8,591 nt of DNA from Methanobacterium sp. (GTDB lineage Archaea > Methanobacteriota > Methanobacteria > Methanobacteriales > Methanobacteriaceae), in assembly GCA_003151535.1 (NCBI GenBank), contig PLXT01000109.1, forward strand, positions 1-8,591. Direction: 5' to 3'. A program made the translations under genes and the position numbers. This document shows, in pieces, positions 5,948-8,591 of the stretch; within the stretch, counting starts at the first letter, position 1; every line of letters starts with the position of its first letter. The notes under the pieces are model-generated. The model was given only the letters and a program-made list of their open reading frames with translations, did no database searches and was not told where the DNA came from.

Positions 5948-6879
5948 AAAATTTCACCCAAAGTTATTCTGGCTAGCATCATTTTATCTTTGATGTTCTT
6001 CATGTTGGTGTTTGTTACAACAACCTCTGGTATTAGTCTTTCGATTTTGTTCTTGTAGCCAATATCTTCAATGTCTATAATAAATTTGTCTAAAAAGTTC
6101 TTGTACATTTTTGCAACACCTAAACATGAAACATCATGCCCCAGAGCATTCATAAATTTGGCAGCAGGTCCACTTACGGGAGCATCACCTATTATTGGAG
6201 ATATCCCTACTACATATGATTTTTTAAGGGCTTTTTCCATACCCTCTATTGATACAATGGGCCATATGGACGTAATCGGGTTTGATGGTCCTAGAACAAT
6301 CATATCCGATTCTTCAACACATTCAACTAGTCCTGGTGTCGGGGCCACTATGTTGTATTTGATGTCAACAACATTTGGTATTCCCTGCTTTGTAACCAAG
6401 AACTCATGGAATTCCATTTCTCCATTGTCTGTAACAATGACAATATCTGATTTTTCATCGCTCATGGGAATTATTCCAGATTTAATGCCAAGTGCTTTTC
6501 TTTGAATGTCAACAACCATTGAGAGAGGATATTTTTCCATGAGCAATGTTTTTTGAATTTTAATGGCTCTATCCTTGTCCCCAATTTTAAGTGATTCGGG
6601 GCATTTGATCTCCTTTAAAGTTTCATGTGTTATAAATGTATCATCCTTAATTCCATACCATGTTTCATTATTGATGATCCCCGACAAAGTGTACATGACA
6701 GTATCTATATCTGCAGCAACATATACTCCTGAGAAATAGTTATTTTCTAGCGTGTTCACTATTACCCTTAATTCTTTTGGATCTGTAACTTTAACAATCC
6801 CTTGTAACAATTTTGGGGTGCCAGTGCCGCCTGAAAGTATGGTTATCATAGGATCAATCTTATTTTTTAAAAATTTCAC
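5944..6879 (-). CDS. cofD: 2-phospho-L-lactate transferase, F420 biosynthesis
   Basis: CofD transfers the phospholactyl moiety from its guanosine-diphosphate-activated donor (LPPG, or its enolpyruvyl form in some organisms) to the deazaflavin Fo, making F420-0 or dehydro-F420-0. Visible motifs are LSGGTGTPKLLQG at 15-27, DIDTVMYTL at 57-65, NETWYGIKDDTFITHE at 71-86, IGDKDRA at 99-105, GPSNPITSI at 197-205 and SGPAAKFM at 236-243. The start is taken as GTG at 6879 because AAGGA lies about 6 bases upstream. An ATG at 6849 would begin directly at MITILSGG, which is the start usual in some relatives, but it lacks a well-spaced ribosome site. The length of 311 residues is normal. Residue 206 is Trp where I expect the glycine of SIGPI. 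The gene is 30 bases after cofE and overlaps arfA by four bases. Confidence 0.96.
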   Translation of the reverse strand: MKFLKNKIDPMITILSGGTGTPKLLQGIVKVTDPKELRVIVNTLENNYFSGVYVAADIDTVMYTLSGIINNETWYGIKDDTFITHETLKEIKCPESLKIGDKDRAIKIQKTLLMEKYPLSMVVDIQRKALGIKSGIIPMSDEKSDIVIVTDNGEMEFHEFLVTKQGIPNVVDIKYNIVAPTPGLVECVEESDMIVLGPSNPITSIWPIVSIEGMEKALKKSYVVGISPIIGDAPVSGPAAKFMNALGHDVSCLGVAKMYKNFLDKFIIDIEDIGYKNKIERLIPEVVVTNTNMKNIKDKMMLARITLGEIL

Positions 6880-6909
6880 AATATCCTTATTTGTTTGATA
6901 GTTTTATTA

Positions 6910-7671
6910 CTATCTGAATACATCGTATTTTTTTGGTCTTATAAGAGGTTTTATAGTTGTGTGATTGTTCCTCAATTTTTTGAAATAATCTACTCCCCGA
7001 ACTATTACCACAGGTATCCCTTCATCAGCTTGACCCATCAATATTGAAGCTGCTGATGCCAATTCATCTGCTACGGCTACACTTGTGGTCTGAAGTGCCC
7101 TCCCATATAGATCAGTATCACCTTGGCGGGCCCACAGAGGCTCTATACCGGATATTCCGATAGCAACGCCCACGGCGCCTTCTCTAAATGAACGTCCTTG
7201 TGTGTCGGATATTATAACTGCTACTTGTTTTCCGGTTATATTTTCTATTTTTATCCGTAACTTATCAGCACTTTGATCTGGATTTACTGGTATTGGTGTG
7301 GCTAAACCCTCCTCTACATTGGATTCGTCTATGCCCGCATTAGCACATACAAAACCGTGTTTTGTTTCGGAAATTATGAAATTTGGACCAACTTTAATTA
7401 TCTCTGCTGATTCATTAATAATAAACTGAACAAGCTTAGGATCTTTCCCGGTTTTCTTTGAAAGTTCCACAGCTAGTTTACTGGGGTGTAGCGATTTAAG
7501 ATCCACTATTGTGCCTTCTGATTTAGCAATTGCAGTTTCTGCTATTACTAGAATATCTTCATTACAAATTGTTATATTCTCTGAATGCGCAGCATTCACA
7601 ATTATTTCTGCGAGATTATCTCCTTCAGTTATAAGTGGAATCTTCTCGATACCTATGAGCTTAACACACAT
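6910..7671 (-). CDS. cofE: Coenzyme F420-0:L-glutamate ligase
   Basis: CofE is a GTP-dependent, non-ribosomal ligase that adds L-glutamate residues to F420-0 through gamma linkages, giving F420-1 and F420-2. The 253 residues match the single-domain archaeal form, without the C-terminal nitroreductase-like extension of mycobacterial FbiB. Diagnostic segments are the N-terminal IGIEKIPLITEGD (6-18), HGFVCANAGIDESN (105-118), ISDTQGRSFREGAVGVAIG (154-172) and GDTDLYGRALQTT (184-196). Asp115 and Asp156-Thr157 are the likely divalent-metal ligands. The ATG start at 7671 has GGTG five bases upstream. It lies 49 bases after purO and 30 bases before cofD, so the two final F420 assembly steps are adjacent. 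A TATA-like stretch on the minus strand near 7698-7706 could give an extra transcript with a very short leader, but this is weak. Confidence 0.97.
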   Translation of the reverse strand: MCVKLIGIEKIPLITEGDNLAEIIVNAAHSENITICNEDILVIAETAIAKSEGTIVDLKSLHPSKLAVELSKKTGKDPKLVQFIINESAEIIKVGPNFIISETKHGFVCANAGIDESNVEEGLATPIPVNPDQSADKLRIKIENITGKQVAVIISDTQGRSFREGAVGVAIGISGIEPLWARQGDTDLYGRALQTTSVAVADELASAASILMGQADEGIPVVIVRGVDYFKKLRNNHTTIKPLIRPKKYDVFR

Positions 7672-7720
7672 TTCTGCACCTGCAACATGAATTATTTTAT
7701 AAAATTTTTATTAACATGTT

Positions 7721-8323
7721 CTATACGGAATTTAATTCCCATTTATCTATTCCAAATGCTGCTGCCGCTGTAACTGGATTGGTAAACTCATGAAATTTTC
7801 CTTGATCCATAATGTATTGAGCAGCTTCCTTGGCATTTGTAGCTTTGAAATCTATAATCTTTGGTCTAATGTGTTCGTATGTAGATATGTAAGCACACTT
7901 TCCACTTTGAATCTTTTCAACAATTAAATCTTCGTGGGTCACAATTCCAATGTATGAATCACCATCAATAGTAGTTGCACCAGCTATACGTGGAGTATTA
8001 AAATCATCCTTTTCATAATCCATTGAAAGAAGTGATAAAGCTATTGAGTCTCTTATATTCATCCCAGAATCTATTTTATCTGCAATTACGTCTGTGTGGG
8101 ATCCATTTGATACCACAGCGATATCTTTAACAATTTTGATGGAGTTGTAAGCTATGTAAGGATTTTTAAATACATCCTTTTCATTTCCTTCGGTTGGAAC
8201 AATTGATATTCGATTATCAAAAGTTTTTGCTATTCTATTTGGAAAAGAACGGCTGGACACTCTATATGATACGAATTTTCCAGATTCAGTACTACCTACT
8301 GCTAATATTCTTCCTAGATACAA
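7721..8323 (-). CDS. purO: IMP cyclohydrolase, archaeal PurO type
   Basis: PurO closes the imidazole-containing ring of FAICAR to form IMP, the last step of purine synthesis in many archaea, and is unrelated to bacterial PurH. Counting from the TTG at 8323, the protein has 200 residues. Recognisable segments are MYLGRILAVG at 1-10, YRVSSRSFPNR at 20-30, NGSHTD at 73-78 and MDYEKDDFNTPRIAG at 101-115. The reading frame stays open to another TTG at 8338, which would add MKVNE. I prefer 8323 because AAGGTGA lies at 8329-8335, five bases before it, while nothing like a ribosome site precedes 8338, and because the family usually begins M-Y-[IL]-G-R. It is the first gene of the block, upstream of cofE. 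The pairing makes sense because GTP derived from IMP is used both by ArfA as substrate and by CofD/CofE chemistry. Two candidate promoters lie upstream. Confidence 0.93.
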   Translation of the reverse strand: MYLGRILAVGSTESGKFVSYRVSSRSFPNRIAKTFDNRISIVPTEGNEKDVFKNPYIAYNSIKIVKDIAVVSNGSHTDVIADKIDSGMNIRDSIALSLLSMDYEKDDFNTPRIAGATTIDGDSYIGIVTHEDLIVEKIQSGKCAYISTYEHIRPKIIDFKATNAKEAAQYIMDQGKFHEFTNPVTAAAAFGIDKWELNSV

Positions 8324-8328
8324 TTCAT

Positions 8329-8335
8329 TCACCTT
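8329..8335 (-). promoter_or_regulatory. Ribosome binding site deciding the purO TTG start
   Basis: The minus strand reads AAGGTGA here, complementary to the archaeal 16S 3' end, five bases before TTG at 8323. It favours the 200-residue product over the longer reading frame from TTG at 8338, because in that case the site would fall inside the coding sequence. Confidence 0.7.
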
Positions 8336-8368
8336 CAATATTTTTTTTGAATTAATTATTTTTACCTA

Positions 8369-8376
8369 ATTATAGT
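8369..8376 (-). promoter_or_regulatory. Candidate proximal TATA box of purO
   Basis: The minus strand reads ACTATAAT, a fair archaeal box A. A start site about 25 bases downstream would fall near 8347, giving a leader of roughly 24 bases that contains the AAGGTGA ribosome site. It lies in copy 1 of the tandem repeat, at the place equivalent to the distal TATA box. Confidence 0.45.
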
Positions 8377-8499
8377 TAAGAACGTAATTTATTAAACTAG
8401 TCGAATCTATGCGTCCAACTATATATCTTGTATTTATAGTTAAAAACGTAATTTATTAAACTTGTTGAATTTATGTACCATACTAATATCTTGTATTTA
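8371..8499. repeat. Two-copy imperfect tandem repeat, unit about 64 bases
   Basis: Copy 1 runs 8371-8434 and copy 2 from 8435 to about 8498. The first 28 bases of the units (8371-8398 and 8435-8462) differ at one position. The following bases share GAAT and TATG blocks with a few substitutions. After a one-base indel the copies re-match over 14 bases, ATATCTTGTATTTA (8423-8436 and 8486-8499). Overall identity is roughly 80 percent by eye. The sequence is non-coding and lies in the upstream region of purO. Confidence 0.85.
8431..8439 (-). promoter_or_regulatory. Candidate distal TATA box of purO
   Basis: The minus strand reads CTATAAATA, a good match to the archaeal TATA element. Transcription would start near 8407 with a leader of about 84 bases. 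It lies at the junction of the two repeat copies, so the repeat may represent a duplicated promoter. Confidence 0.45.
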
Positions 8500-8591
8500 A
8501 CCAGTTTAAAACCACTTTTTCCCGGTTTACTTGGACAAGTAGTGTAAAACTTTTGGTACTTCACTATAAATGGAAAAAAAGTTGCACTTGC

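Larger units (their letters stand above)
8339..8591. other. Non-coding upstream region of purO
   Basis: About 250 bases contain no credible gene on either strand. The part nearer purO holds the tandem repeat and two candidate TATA boxes. The outer part (8500-8591) is less A/T-rich. It contains the inverted repeat ACTTG-GA-CAAGT (8529-8540) and a plus-strand TATA-like CTATAAATG (8564-8572), which could serve a divergent gene starting beyond the right edge. Confidence 0.6.

Noticed and set aside
6071..6505. 144-codon plus-strand open frame opposite cofD
   Set aside because: It is fully antisense to cofD, and its composition reflects the reverse of conserved CofD codons. No ribosome site or family resemblance was seen.
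8371..8499. CRISPR-like array
   Set aside because: There are only two adjacent copies, the units diverge, and there are no regular unique spacers. A tandem duplication explains it.
8473..8547. Plus-strand 24-codon ORF starting in the repeat region
   Set aside because: There is no ribosome site before the ATG, the leader overlaps the repeat, and the peptide is not recognisable.

Overview
The window is a compact, AT-rich archaeal segment in which all nine recognisable protein genes lie on the minus strand. The gene set points to a hydrogenotrophic methanogen. It includes methyl-coenzyme M reductase (MCR) component A2, a methanogenesis marker 9 protein, two dedicated coenzyme F420 genes (cofD, cofE), the archaeal GTP cyclohydrolase III and the archaeal IMP cyclohydrolase PurO. 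PurO, the CofD variant and the low GC suggest Methanobacteriales, probably Methanobacterium. That placement is inference from protein character, not a database result.

Reading in the direction of transcription (right to left), there are two blocks. Block 1 is purO, cofE, cofD, arfA and a Dus/NifR3-like TIM-barrel gene (about 8323 down to 4350). cofD and arfA overlap by ATGA. The other spacings in this block are 30 to 101 bases, and the TIM-barrel gene has its own plausible TATA box. Block 2 is atwA (component A2), the marker 9 gene, a MET8/SirC-like precorrin-2 dehydrogenase and hemA (4182 down to 215). Here the gaps are only 5, 1 and 68 bases, so the block is very likely one operon, starting from a promoter in the 167-base gap at 4183-4349.

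The blocks have clear metabolic logic. PurO makes IMP, the precursor of GTP. ArfA opens GTP to begin F420/riboflavin synthesis, and CofD and CofE finish F420. HemA and the precorrin-2 dehydrogenase supply sirohydrochlorin, the precursor of the nickel tetrapyrrole F430 of MCR, and A2 is the ATPase needed to activate MCR. The marker 9 protein and the TIM-barrel protein are of unknown function and flank atwA. Because they are known as fused domains in some other methanogens, they are the best candidates here for an undescribed methanogenesis-linked system.

The right end (about 8340-8591) is non-coding. It carries a two-copy tandem repeat of about 64 bases that duplicates a TATA-containing element upstream of purO. 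The left end (1-214) is non-coding apart from a doubtful 22-codon ORF. It holds a probable terminator for a plus-strand gene outside the window and a T-tract downstream of hemA. I see no tRNA, rRNA, CRISPR, insertion sequence or phage gene.
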